64,000 bases of DNA from Cognatazoarcus halotolerans (GTDB lineage: Bacteria > Pseudomonadota > Gammaproteobacteria > Burkholderiales > Rhodocyclaceae). The position numbers and the translations under genes are program-made. Positions 45,823 through 53,594 of this stretch are shown here, piece after piece. The notes beneath the pieces are model-generated. The model saw nothing but the letters and a program-made list of their open reading frames with translations. It ran no database searches and was not told where the DNA came from. Each line of letters opens with the position of its first letter. Within the stretch, counting starts at the first letter, position 1. Location: NCBI RefSeq assembly GCF_009800965.1, contig NZ_WUAF01000008.1:159474-223473 (forward strand), written 5' to 3'.

Positions 45823-46704
45823 CTATTGTCGCCTTGCTAGGGCGACGCCCGCGACTGCGATTACCATGCCCGCGAGCGCGGTTCCACTCAGTGTCTCTCC
45901 GAACACCGCCCAGGCCACCAGTGCGGTGCACGGTGGGGTGAGATAGAACAGCGAGGCCACGTTGACTGCGCCTCCGCTGCGGATAAGCAGATTCAGCAGG
46001 CTGATTGCACCGAGCGACAGTACCAGCACCAGCCACAGCAGCGCGAAGACGAACTCCCCGCTCCAGTCGATCTGCATCGTCTCGGTGGTGCGGGCCAGCA
46101 GGGCGGTGAGCAGCAGCGTGGGCAGAAACTGGATCACCGCGCCGCTGCGCAGGTCGAAGCTCGGGCAGAAGCGCTTCTGGTAGAGCGTGCCGACGGTGAT
46201 GCCGAGTAGCGCGATGAGTGCCGGCAGCAACATCGCGCCGAAGGTGGGCACGCTGGTGCCGCCCAGCTTGCTGCCGACCACCAGCGCGACCCCGCCGAAA
46301 CCCATTGCGAGACCGAGCCATTGCCGGCCGCGGACCTGCTCGCCGAGCAGCCAGCCGGCGCCCAGCGCGGTCAGTAGCGGCTGCAGACCCACCACCAGGC
46401 TGGTCACGCCCGCCGGCAGGCCATGCGAGATGGCGATGAATACGCCGCCCAGGTAGATTCCGTGCACCAGCACCCCGGTGATGCCGATGTGTACGTATTG
46501 CGCCGCCGAGCGGGGCCACGGAGCACGGCTGATGAAGGCCAGTGCGGCCATCAGGACGATTACCAGCAGGTAGCGCGTGCAGAGAAAAGTAAGTGGCTCG
46601 ACATAAGGCAGGCCGAACTTTGCGCCGATGAATCCGGTGCTCCACAGGAGTACGAACAACAGGGGCATCAAGGCCTTTGGCAGGGGGTGAAACGACGTGA
46701 GCAC
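45823..46704 (-). CDS. EamA/DMT-family transporter
   Basis: Inner-membrane metabolite transporter with two EamA repeats and about ten hydrophobic helices. GTG 46704 with GGAG eight bases upstream gives 293 residues; the frame is open further upstream without protein-like sequence. Landmarks are LLFVLLWSTGFIGAKFGLPY at the start, SLVVGLQPLLTALGAGWLLGE, and the second-repeat counterpart SLFYLTPPCTALVAWAVFGE. Substrate unknown. The gene ends 63 bases before the Slam-type gene begins to be read on the same strand in the opposite order; transcription proceeds into ruvC. Confidence 0.9.
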   Translation of the reverse strand: MLTSFHPLPKALMPLLFVLLWSTGFIGAKFGLPYVEPLTFLCTRYLLVIVLMAALAFISRAPWPRSAAQYVHIGITGVLVHGIYLGGVFIAISHGLPAGVTSLVVGLQPLLTALGAGWLLGEQVRGRQWLGLAMGFGGVALVVGSKLGGTSVPTFGAMLLPALIALLGITVGTLYQKRFCPSFDLRSGAVIQFLPTLLLTALLARTTETMQIDWSGEFVFALLWLVLVLSLGAISLLNLLIRSGGAVNVASLFYLTPPCTALVAWAVFGETLSGTALAGMVIAVAGVALARRQ

Positions 46705-46766
46705 GCGGAGACTCCGGCCCGAAAGGGGCAACAGGTGGATTCTGCTACAGCACACCCGCCGTGGCT

Positions 46767-48005
46767 TTAGAAACGTCGTTCGCCGAGAATCTGGAAGACG
46801 GTGCGCTGGTAACCGAAGAAGGCAATCCCGGAGTGATTTTCGATGCGCGAGATGCTCAGTACCGGCATGAATCCGCCGAGTTGCCAATGGCGATTCGCGA
46901 GACGCAGGGTCAGGCTGTTGCGCCGATCCTGGCGGTTCTGATCGAAAATGGGTTGGCGCTCATCGTAGTCGATGCGCTGGTGGCTCAGTGTCAGGCCTGC
47001 GCTGATGCCGTAAGGCCAGTCGGCGAAATAGCTGGCTGAGAGTCCGCGCGTCGTGCTGGCGAGTTGCGGGTCATCGCTTCCCTCGCGCAGGAAGTCGACG
47101 CCGAGCGCAATCGCAGAACGCGCATCGAGATTGCGGATCGCCCGCAGGCTGAGCCAGGTGCGGGATCCGCTTCGCGACGGATAACGGAAGTTGTGCTGAT
47201 AGGTCCATTCGCCGCTGCCTTCGAGCCACCACGTCGTCGAGAGCTGGCGGCGGCCCGATGTGCGCAAGCCGATTTCCCTCGAGTAGGCGGCATTGCCGTA
47301 TTCGCGCCAGCCCAGCAAGGGGCCGATGAACCACTCGGTGCGCGGGCCGCTCTGCTTGATTCCCGCGCCGGTGCGTAACTGCATGTCGTCGAATTCGCTG
47401 CGCGTGTAGTCCTGGCGCTGCAGCTCGCCCCAGGCATGCATCCCGTGGTCGCCGGTGTAGCTGGCGCTGGCGGTGATGAGCATGCCTTCTCCCGTTGTCT
47501 GGCGGGCGCGCTCGTCGAGTTGGAAAACCAGTCCGTTGATCTGCAGGGTGTCGAGCCGGCTGGCACTGTTTGCATTGCTGTCGGACAGGTAGCCGAGCGA
47601 AAGATCGAAAAGCCAGCCGCGTCGCTGACGAATGCGGGCGAGGAAATTACGCACATTGTCGGCAACCTCGTCGGGAAGCTCGGCTGCGAGCACGCGCTCG
47701 AAGTGAAAGCGCGCTGCTTCATCGTCGCCCATGTTGAACAGTGCCTGGGCGAGTTCAAGGCGGATGCGCGGGACTTCGGGGCGGATTGCGAGCGCCTTGC
47801 GGAAGGCCTGTGCCGCGCGGGCCGGCTGGTCGCGAACCTGGGCCAGCATGCCGACGAGGAAGTAGTAATCGACCGGATCGGTTACCTTCTCGTCGGCGAG
47901 CCGGGCTGCTTCGAACTCCGCGAGCGGCCAGTTGCCGGCCGCGATCGCGTTGCGAAGCTGATCGGTCTCGGAGGCAGTTCCCGGCACTGGCGCGAAGACC
48001 AGCAA
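46767..48005 (-). CDS. Slam-type outer-membrane protein (TPR plus DUF560 barrel)
   Basis: Surface lipoprotein assembly modulator: Slam proteins move specific lipoproteins across the outer membrane to the cell surface. From TTG 48005 the protein has 412 residues: N-terminal TPR region (about 15-125), then a DUF560 beta-barrel (about 130-412) with alternating strands and a terminal Phe (QILGERRF). TTG leaves a truncated signal peptide (MLVFAPVPGTAS). An in-frame CTG at 48068 would add KNRTRGRNRPGRLRRCLISA, completing a good signal peptide, and would overlap the stop of the upstream lipoprotein gene (CTGA). The true start is probably 48068. The upstream gene is its likely client. Confidence 0.88.
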   Translation of the reverse strand: MLVFAPVPGTASETDQLRNAIAAGNWPLAEFEAARLADEKVTDPVDYYFLVGMLAQVRDQPARAAQAFRKALAIRPEVPRIRLELAQALFNMGDDEAARFHFERVLAAELPDEVADNVRNFLARIRQRRGWLFDLSLGYLSDSNANSASRLDTLQINGLVFQLDERARQTTGEGMLITASASYTGDHGMHAWGELQRQDYTRSEFDDMQLRTGAGIKQSGPRTEWFIGPLLGWREYGNAAYSREIGLRTSGRRQLSTTWWLEGSGEWTYQHNFRYPSRSGSRTWLSLRAIRNLDARSAIALGVDFLREGSDDPQLASTTRGLSASYFADWPYGISAGLTLSHQRIDYDERQPIFDQNRQDRRNSLTLRLANRHWQLGGFMPVLSISRIENHSGIAFFGYQRTVFQILGERRF

Positions 48006-48064
48006 TGCCGAAATCAGGCAGCGCCTCAGGCGACCGGGCCTGTTGCGTCCCCGCGTGCGGTTCT

Positions 48065-48934
48065 TCAGGGGCGTCGCGCGCCAAAGGCGCCGATCATGCC
48101 CTGATTTGCGCCTATCGCGATGCCGTAGGTGCCCGCCATTTCTTCCGCTGCGGGACCATAGAACTTGCCGCTCATGGTGCCGTTGCCCAGTGTTGTGGCC
48201 GCATCGTTTGCAACCATCGTTCCGCTGAATTGATTGCCCGACACAGTGCCGGTAACGGCCGCTGCAAGCGCGCCGGATGACGAACTGATGCCGGTGAAGT
48301 TGCTGAGCGTGCCGCTGATCGTCTTGGCGCTGAAGTTGACGCTCAGGCTGATGGTCGCCGCGTAATCGGTAGAGGCGTCGATGCCGGTGTCGACAAACTG
48401 GCCGACCGAGAGGCCGGTGTATGTGGCTGTGCCGCCGGCCGGTACGCCGGCCAGCGGGGTTGCCGAGCCGGTGTGGAAGGCGGCGATGATGTCGGGTGTG
48501 CCGGTCGCGTTCGGGCGCTGCGCCCAGTATCCGTAGCGCGCATATGCAAGTGTTTCGGTTGCGCTACGTGTGCCGATGACGGCGAGGTCATAGGTTTTTC
48601 CGTCTGCGCCTGCCTTCGAAAACGCGAACTGCTTCAATACCGGATTGTTGGTGCTCGCATCGGCCGCCGAGTAGACGATCGGCGCAATGGCGGATCCGTC
48701 AATGGTCGGGGTCAGGGTAACGTCGGTCTCCGTGCCACCGAACGCGATGGAGTAGCTCACGTTGTTGGCCGATCCGCCGTCCAGTCGCGCGATACCCGAG
48801 GATAGCGGCAGGGTCGTAGTACCGGCAGATCCTCCGCCTGATGGCCTCACCGCGGAGCTTCCGCCCCCGCCCCCGCATCCGCTCAAACCAACCACGCCGA
48901 TGGCGATGATCAGCGCATACTTCGATGCCGGCAT
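48065..48934 (-). CDS. TbpB-like surface lipoprotein, probable Slam client
   Basis: 289-residue lipoprotein with signal peptide and lipobox GLSG-C20 followed by a flexible Gly/Ser stretch. The body is beta-rich; the C-terminal part has NFSAKTISGTLSNFTG and MSGKFYGPAAEEMAGTYGI, the small-barrel pattern (SGxFYGPxAxExxGxF) of transferrin-binding-protein-B-like lipoproteins. Such proteins are exported by Slam, and the Slam-type gene overlaps or adjoins its 3' end. The ligand is unknown; iron-source binding is only one option, and no TonB receptor gene is adjacent. Confidence 0.88.
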   Translation of the reverse strand: MPASKYALIIAIGVVGLSGCGGGGGSSAVRPSGGGSAGTTTLPLSSGIARLDGGSANNVSYSIAFGGTETDVTLTPTIDGSAIAPIVYSAADASTNNPVLKQFAFSKAGADGKTYDLAVIGTRSATETLAYARYGYWAQRPNATGTPDIIAAFHTGSATPLAGVPAGGTATYTGLSVGQFVDTGIDASTDYAATISLSVNFSAKTISGTLSNFTGISSSSGALAAAVTGTVSGNQFSGTMVANDAATTLGNGTMSGKFYGPAAEEMAGTYGIAIGANQGMIGAFGARRP

Positions 48935-49180
48935 TGTGTGTCTCCAATTGCGGGCCGTATCGGCTGGTGCACCACGATGTCGGGGCGACCGCCCTGTCCT
49001 GGCCCAATCTTCAATTACCCAATCGGGACGCTACCACCCGCATCCGGAATTAACCCGGAAAATTTGCGAACATGTGTTGAATTTTTTGCGATGCGTTTGT
49101 ATTTTTAGTGCAGATGGGGGCGGGTATGAATTTCGTGTAGGCGGATTGCTTACACAAATTAACCGTTAATGCTATTAACA

Positions 49181-49197
49181 TGTCGGTTTATTTTACA
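49181..49197 (+). promoter_or_regulatory. Candidate enhancer element TGTCG-N6-TT-N-ACA (site 3)
   Basis: TGTCGGTTTATTTTACA, followed by TTG. It is identical to the element upstream of the adhesin gene at 16 of 17 positions, and the following TTG is shared as well. It begins 68 bp upstream of the sigma-54-like box of the PEP-CTERM gene at 49332. Confidence 0.65.
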
Positions 49198-49248
49198 TTG
49201 CCGTTTGTTTCATGGCGTTAAATTCATTCAATTCAGTCAGATATGAAT

Positions 49249-49264
49249 TTGGCGCGATTCTTGC
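49249..49264 (+). promoter_or_regulatory. Sigma-54-like promoter of the 49-kb PEP-CTERM gene
   Basis: TTGGCGCGATTCTTGC differs from the consensus TTGGCACG-N4-TTGC at a single position (A to G in the -24 element) and has the correct GG-N10-GC spacing. The implied transcript start near 49276 leaves a leader of about 55 bases before ATG 49332. This is the best of the four boxes. Confidence 0.75.
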
Positions 49265-49331
49265 CTTGAATTTATTTGCCGTACGAGAGCTTGTCGCTTT
49301 CTAATCTGAACGAAATAAAACGGGATTCAAT

Positions 49332-49979
49332 ATGAAACAAAAATTAATAGTTGCAGCGCTGGCAGCCATGTCGTCGCTCGCCGCGAATGCCGGCACCGTG
49401 CTTATCGACGATTTCAGTGCCCCTGCCGTTGGTGCCTACGGTGTTACGTCGGCGGCCCCCACTTCGACCGATTACGGTCGTACCCTCGAGATATCGAATA
49501 TCACTGGAGAAACCATCTTCAACACCGCAGTCGCTTCGGTGCAGGGCGGTCTTTTCAGCGTCTCGAACGGTTCCGGTGTCGATTCAACCGTAACCCTTTC
49601 GTGGAACGTGGCCGCAGGTCTGGTTCCGAGTGGTTCGTCCGACCTCAGCTTCCTGTTTACTGTGGTCCAGTCTGATGGAAACCCGACCAACCTCGATTTC
49701 AGCTTCGAAGGTTCGCCGCTGGCCGCGTTCGCAATTCCCGGTGGCACCAACGGCGCGGACCTGACCTTCGGGATCGCGGACGGTGCGCTTGATGGGGGTG
49801 GCACGCTTTCTTTGGTAATCAACGGTGCTACCGGCTGGGATCTCACGCTCGACGCATTTGGTCTGGCCTATACGGATCCGGACGTGACTCCCCCGCTGAA
49901 TCCGATCCCCGAGCCTGCCACACTGGCCTTGGTCGGACTTGGTCTGCTGGGCGCTGGCGCGCTTCGTCGCCGTCGCTGA
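49332..49979 (+). CDS. Small PEP-CTERM exosortase-sorted surface protein
   Basis: 215-residue secreted protein with a signal peptide (MKQKLIVAALAAMSSLAANA, cleavage about residue 20), a beta-predicted Gly/Thr/Ser/Asp-rich body without cysteines or known catalytic motif, and the sorting signal IPEPATLALVGLGLLGAGAL followed by RRRR. The ribosome-binding site is weak (CGGGAT). Its promoter region carries the sigma-54-like box and enhancer element. A strong terminator follows. Confidence 0.9.
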   Translation: MKQKLIVAALAAMSSLAANAGTVLIDDFSAPAVGAYGVTSAAPTSTDYGRTLEISNITGETIFNTAVASVQGGLFSVSNGSGVDSTVTLSWNVAAGLVPSGSSDLSFLFTVVQSDGNPTNLDFSFEGSPLAAFAIPGGTNGADLTFGIADGALDGGGTLSLVINGATGWDLTLDAFGLAYTDPDVTPPLNPIPEPATLALVGLGLLGAGALRRRR

Positions 49980-49997
49980 TTTCATGGTCGTGACATG

Positions 49998-50029
49998 AAA
50001 AGAGCCGCCTTTCGGGGCGGCTCTTTTTT
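49998..50029 (+). terminator. Rho-independent terminator of the 49-kb PEP-CTERM gene
   Basis: Stem AGAGCCGCC (50001-50009) with GGCGGCTCT (50016-50024) and a 6-base loop, preceded by A's and followed by a T run to 50029. The A-rich left arm also makes it usable from the opposite strand for the small gene ending at 50045. Confidence 0.93.
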
Positions 50030-50044
50030 GCTTTCTGGCCGTGC

Positions 50045-50284
50045 TCAACGGGGGCTGCGTTCTCCCTTCGCTCTCGCGGCCGCAATGACGATGATATGCG
50101 CTTCCGCCTCGGACAGTTCCGGCATACGGTCGCGCAGCGTGTGGAAGGCAAATCCGTTCAGGGGGTGGCCGCCCCATGTTTGTTCGTCGTCGTAGAAAGG
50201 GGCAATGAGCTCATAGGCCTGTTCGAAAAGTTCGCGCAGGCGCATGTTCTTGCGGCGTTCGCCGGATTCGGGAAAGTCTTTCAT
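50045..50284 (-). CDS. Small conserved-looking hypothetical protein
   Basis: 79 residues from ATG 50284 (an internal ATG at 50245 would give 66). The core MRLRELFEQAYELIAPFYDD and EAEAHIIVIAAARAK is predicted helical and looks like a real protein rather than a shadow frame. It lies 45 bp downstream of yebC on the same strand and ends at the terminator shared with the PEP-CTERM gene. No function can be suggested. Confidence 0.6.
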   Translation of the reverse strand: MKDFPESGERRKNMRLRELFEQAYELIAPFYDDEQTWGGHPLNGFAFHTLRDRMPELSEAEAHIIVIAAARAKGERSPR

Positions 50285-50329
50285 TTGGCATGGGGCGCGG
50301 ACGAGCCTTGGTCGCCGCGCAAGTTCGGG

Positions 50330-51055
50330 TCAGTCATCCATGACGGCACTGGTATAGACTTCCTGAACGTCGTCGAGTGATTCAAGCGCGTCGAGCAGTT
50401 TCTGCATGCGCACTGCGTCGTCGCCTTCGAGTTCGGTTTCGTTGAGCGGTTTCATGGTGACCTCGCCAAATTCGGCGACAAAACCGGCAGCCTCGAGTGC
50501 GGCTTTCGCATCCGAGAACTCGTAGGGGCCGGTCACCACTTCGATAGACCCGTCGTCGTTGGTAATCACGTCTTCGGCACCTGCTTCGAGCGCCGCGTCC
50601 ATGAGCGCATCCTCGTCGGTGCCGGGGGCGAACATCAACTGCCCACAGTGCTTGAACTGGAAGGCAACGCAGCCGTCGGTGCCCATGTTGCCACCGTACT
50701 TCGAGAAGGCGTGGCGGACGTCGGCGACCGTGCGGGTCTTGTTGTCGGTGAGGCAATCGACGATCACGGCCGCGCCGCTGATGCCGTAGCCCTCGTAGCG
50801 GCCTTCCTCGTAAGTGACGCCCTCGAGTTGACCGGTACCGCGCTTGATGGCGTTCTCGATGTTGTCCTTGGGCATCGATTCGCCGCGTGCCTTTTCGACT
50901 GCGAGGCGCAGGCGCGGGTTGGCGGTGATGTCACCGCCACCCATCTTGGCGGCGACCGTGATTTCCTTGATCAACTTGGTGAAGACCTTGCCGCGCTTGG
51001 CGTCCTGCCGACCCTTGCGATGCTGGATATTGGCCCATTTTGAGTGTCCGGCCAT
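50330..51055 (-). CDS. yebC: YebC/PmpR-family transcription or translation regulator
   Basis: 241-residue cytoplasmic protein from ATG 51055, starting with the invariant [20 protein letters not shown]. Family members bind DNA as regulators or, for the related TACO1-like forms, help ribosomes through proline stretches. Conserved blocks [32 protein letters not shown] and [15 protein letters not shown] are complete. In many proteobacteria ruvC follows directly; here ruvC lies 4.5 kb further on. Confidence 0.96.
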   Translation of the reverse strand: MAGHSKWANIQHRKGRQDAKRGKVFTKLIKEITVAAKMGGGDITANPRLRLAVEKARGESMPKDNIENAIKRGTGQLEGVTYEEGRYEGYGISGAAVIVDCLTDNKTRTVADVRHAFSKYGGNMGTDGCVAFQFKHCGQLMFAPGTDEDALMDAALEAGAEDVITNDDGSIEVVTGPYEFSDAKAALEAAGFVAEFGEVTMKPLNETELEGDDAVRMQKLLDALESLDDVQEVYTSAVMDD

Positions 51056-51291
51056 AGGGTAATGCTCCAAAAGCGTGAAAATTCGACCGCGGAATTCTAG
51101 CACCGCGGCGGCCTGGCGGCCCGCCACGATTGCCGCCGGCGGCGAGGCTGTATAGCGCGTCGGCGAAGCGAACTTCGAGCCGGAGCCGTGTCACGGTGGG
51201 ATGGCGGTGGCGCCAAGGCCGCCAAGGTCTGCTAGATTCGGGGTGTTTCGCAGCGGGAAAGTGTTCGAGCACTTCAATTGGGAGGGCGGTC

Positions 51292-51927
51292 ATGAGCGTG
51301 GCAAGCGTGCGCGCGGCGCTGGCCGGCGCGTTGATACTGGCCGGCGCCGGGGCGATGGCGGCAGGAACGACCTACGATGGTTGTACCGATTACCGTGGAC
51401 GGAAGGTGCAGTCGATACAGGATCTTTCGTTGCCTGCAGTGGTGCAGTCGATGGAGGGCGTTGGCGGTGCGGTGATCCGTTACAACCCGACCGCATTGTC
51501 GCGACTCAGCGACCGGACCCGGCTTTTTCTGTACGCGCAGGCCTGTGCAGCGCTGAATCTCGGTTATCCGGCGGGCTCGGCGCTGAGCCTCTCGCAGGCC
51601 CGGCGGGCAGACTGCTGGGGTGTCACCACGCTGAGCCGATCCGGTCTGCTGTCGCACTCCGGTGATCTCGCGGCGATCCAGGCTGAGCTCGATTTTTCGG
51701 ATGCAGAGTGGGCCCAGGTGCCAGGGCCGCGCAGAGGGTTCGACCTCGGCGCCTGTCGCAGCGAGGCCTTGCGTATCCCGGGTGCCCCAAGCGCCGCTAG
51801 TGAGCAATGGGATGCTTGCGTGCACCGCTGTGGTGACCATCTTTTTCACTGCGGCCGCAGCGACGCGTGCATGAGCACGTTCCGGCAATGCTCGAGCGAG
51901 TGCGACGCCGCACGCTCGGGCCAGTGA
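51292..51927 (+). CDS. Hypothetical secreted protein with Cys-rich C-terminus
   Basis: Not recognised. ATG 51292, behind GGAGGGCGG, gives 211 residues. A signal peptide (about 1-24, ending AMAAG) is followed by a region of modest helical content and a C-terminal segment with six cysteines in 30 residues (CVHRCGDHLFHCGRSDACMS, then CSSECD); four further cysteines occur earlier. Disulfide bonding in the periplasm or outside is likely. It stands alone between yebC and the HerA-like gene. Confidence 0.75.
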   Translation: MSVASVRAALAGALILAGAGAMAAGTTYDGCTDYRGRKVQSIQDLSLPAVVQSMEGVGGAVIRYNPTALSRLSDRTRLFLYAQACAALNLGYPAGSALSLSQARRADCWGVTTLSRSGLLSHSGDLAAIQAELDFSDAEWAQVPGPRRGFDLGACRSEALRIPGAPSAASEQWDACVHRCGDHLFHCGRSDACMSTFRQCSSECDAARSGQ

Positions 51928-52061
51928 GCGAAGCGTGTGCTCCCGAGTGAGGCCGGGGCGAGATAAACATTCGTGCCCGACCGGCCCGGCGCCTGCGCGA
52001 CCGGTCCCGCCTCGGGTATGCTGACAGCGCTCAGATTCAGGAACCCGAGGAGATCATCGCA

Positions 52062-53582
52062 ATGGCTGCCCCGCTCGTCATCGCCAAGTCCGGCGACACC
52101 GAAATCGCCCTGCTGCCGCAACTGGCCAACCGTCATGGACTGATCACGGGGGCCACCGGTACCGGCAAGACGGTGACGCTGCAGAAGCTTGCCGAATCGT
52201 TCTCGAGTATTGGCGTGCCGGTATTCATGGCGGATGTGAAGGGGGATCTTTCCGGGGTCGGTGCCGCTGGCGTGGCCTCCGAAAAGCTCATGAAGCGCCT
52301 CAACGCCATCGGCATCACCGAGTACGAGCCGCGCGCCAATCCGGTGGTGTTCTGGGATGTATTCGGTGAATCCGGGCACCCGGTGCGCGCCACGATCTCC
52401 GACATGGGGCCGCTGCTGCTGTCGCGACTCCTCAATCTCAACGCAACGCAATCGGGTGTGTTGCAACTGGTCTTCAAGATCGCCGACGACAATGCCCTCT
52501 TGCTGCTCGACCTCAAGGATCTGCGCGCGATGATCCAGTACGTGGGCGAGAACGCGAAACAGTTCACCACCGAGTACGGCAATGTCTCGACCGCTTCGAT
52601 TGGCGCGATCCAGCGTGGCCTGCTCACACTCGAGCAGCAGGGTGCGGACAAGTTCTTCGGCGAGCCGATGCTCGATATCGACGATTTGATGCAAACCGAC
52701 GCCGACGGCCGGGGCGTGATTAATGTGTTGGCGGCCGACAAACTCTATAACTCGCCCAAGCTGTATTCCACGTTTCTGCTGTGGCTGTTGTCCGAGCTTT
52801 TCGAGAATCTTCCCGAAGTCGGTGACATGGAAAAGCCGAAAATGGTGTTCTTCTTCGACGAGGCTCACCTGCTCTTCAACGATGCGCCCGAGGCACTGCT
52901 CGAGAAGATCGAGCAGGTGGTGCGGCTGATCCGCTCAAAAGGCGTCGGGGTCTACTTCGTTACCCAGAATCCGCTCGACGTGCCCGACACGGTGCTCGGT
53001 CAGCTCGGCAACCGGGTTCAGCATGCGCTGCGGGCGTTTACCCCGCGGGACCAGAAGGCGGTAAAGACTGCGGCTGAGACCATGCGGGCCAATCCTGCCT
53101 TCAATGCCGCCGAGGTGATCACCGAGCTGGGCGTGGGCGAGGCGCTGATCTCTTTTCTCGATGCCAAGGGAAGGCCGAATGTGGTCGAGCGCTGTTCGGT
53201 GATTGCTCCGGCATCGCGTCTGGGGCCAATGGATGCGGACGAGCGCGAACGTGTCGTGAAGGGGTCGCTGCTGTACGGCCACTATGAGCAGGTGCTCGAT
53301 CGCGAGTCCGCCTACGAGAAACTCCGGGCGGCTGCGCCCGAAGCGCGGACCGCGGCGGATGCGCAACCCGCCGGGGGTGCGGGGGGCTCGGAGGAGGGTG
53401 GCCTGATGGGCAGTCTGTCCGGCATCCTCTTCGGTCACACCGGCCCGCGTGGCGGCCAGCATGATGGACTCGTCCAGACCGCCGCCAAGACGCTCACGCG
53501 CACCATGGCCTCATCCGTCGGCCGGCAGATCGTCCGGGGCGTACTCGGATCCTTGCTGGGTGGCAGTAGTCGCCGTCGCTGA
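52062..53582 (+). CDS. HerA-like ATPase of the DUF853/YjgR family
   Basis: FtsK/HerA-superfamily ATPase, 506 residues, cytoplasmic. Walker A is GATGTGKT (30-37), Walker [13 protein letters not shown], with the family segment [11 protein letters not shown] after strand 2 and the arginine-bearing [20 protein letters not shown] region ([19 protein letters not shown]). The C-terminus is Gly-rich and then basic. The role of this family is not established; DNA translocation is inferred from fold. It converges with the DUF1631 gene, 12 bp apart. Confidence 0.92.
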   Translation: MAAPLVIAKSGDTEIALLPQLANRHGLITGATGTGKTVTLQKLAESFSSIGVPVFMADVKGDLSGVGAAGVASEKLMKRLNAIGITEYEPRANPVVFWDVFGESGHPVRATISDMGPLLLSRLLNLNATQSGVLQLVFKIADDNALLLLDLKDLRAMIQYVGENAKQFTTEYGNVSTASIGAIQRGLLTLEQQGADKFFGEPMLDIDDLMQTDADGRGVINVLAADKLYNSPKLYSTFLLWLLSELFENLPEVGDMEKPKMVFFFDEAHLLFNDAPEALLEKIEQVVRLIRSKGVGVYFVTQNPLDVPDTVLGQLGNRVQHALRAFTPRDQKAVKTAAETMRANPAFNAAEVITELGVGEALISFLDAKGRPNVVERCSVIAPASRLGPMDADERERVVKGSLLYGHYEQVLDRESAYEKLRAAAPEARTAADAQPAGGAGGSEEGGLMGSLSGILFGHTGPRGGQHDGLVQTAAKTLTRTMASSVGRQIVRGVLGSLLGGSSRRR

Positions 53583-53594
53583 ATCCGGACGCGC

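Larger units (their letters stand above)
48935..49331. other. Divergent control region between the lipoprotein/Slam pair and a PEP-CTERM gene
   Basis: About 400 bp, strikingly AT-rich from 49075 to 49325 compared with the rest of the window. It contains the enhancer-like element at 49181, the sigma-54-like box at 49249 and a short inverted repeat TTAAC-C-GTTAA (49159-49169). No gene or RNA was recognised. Confidence 0.6.
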
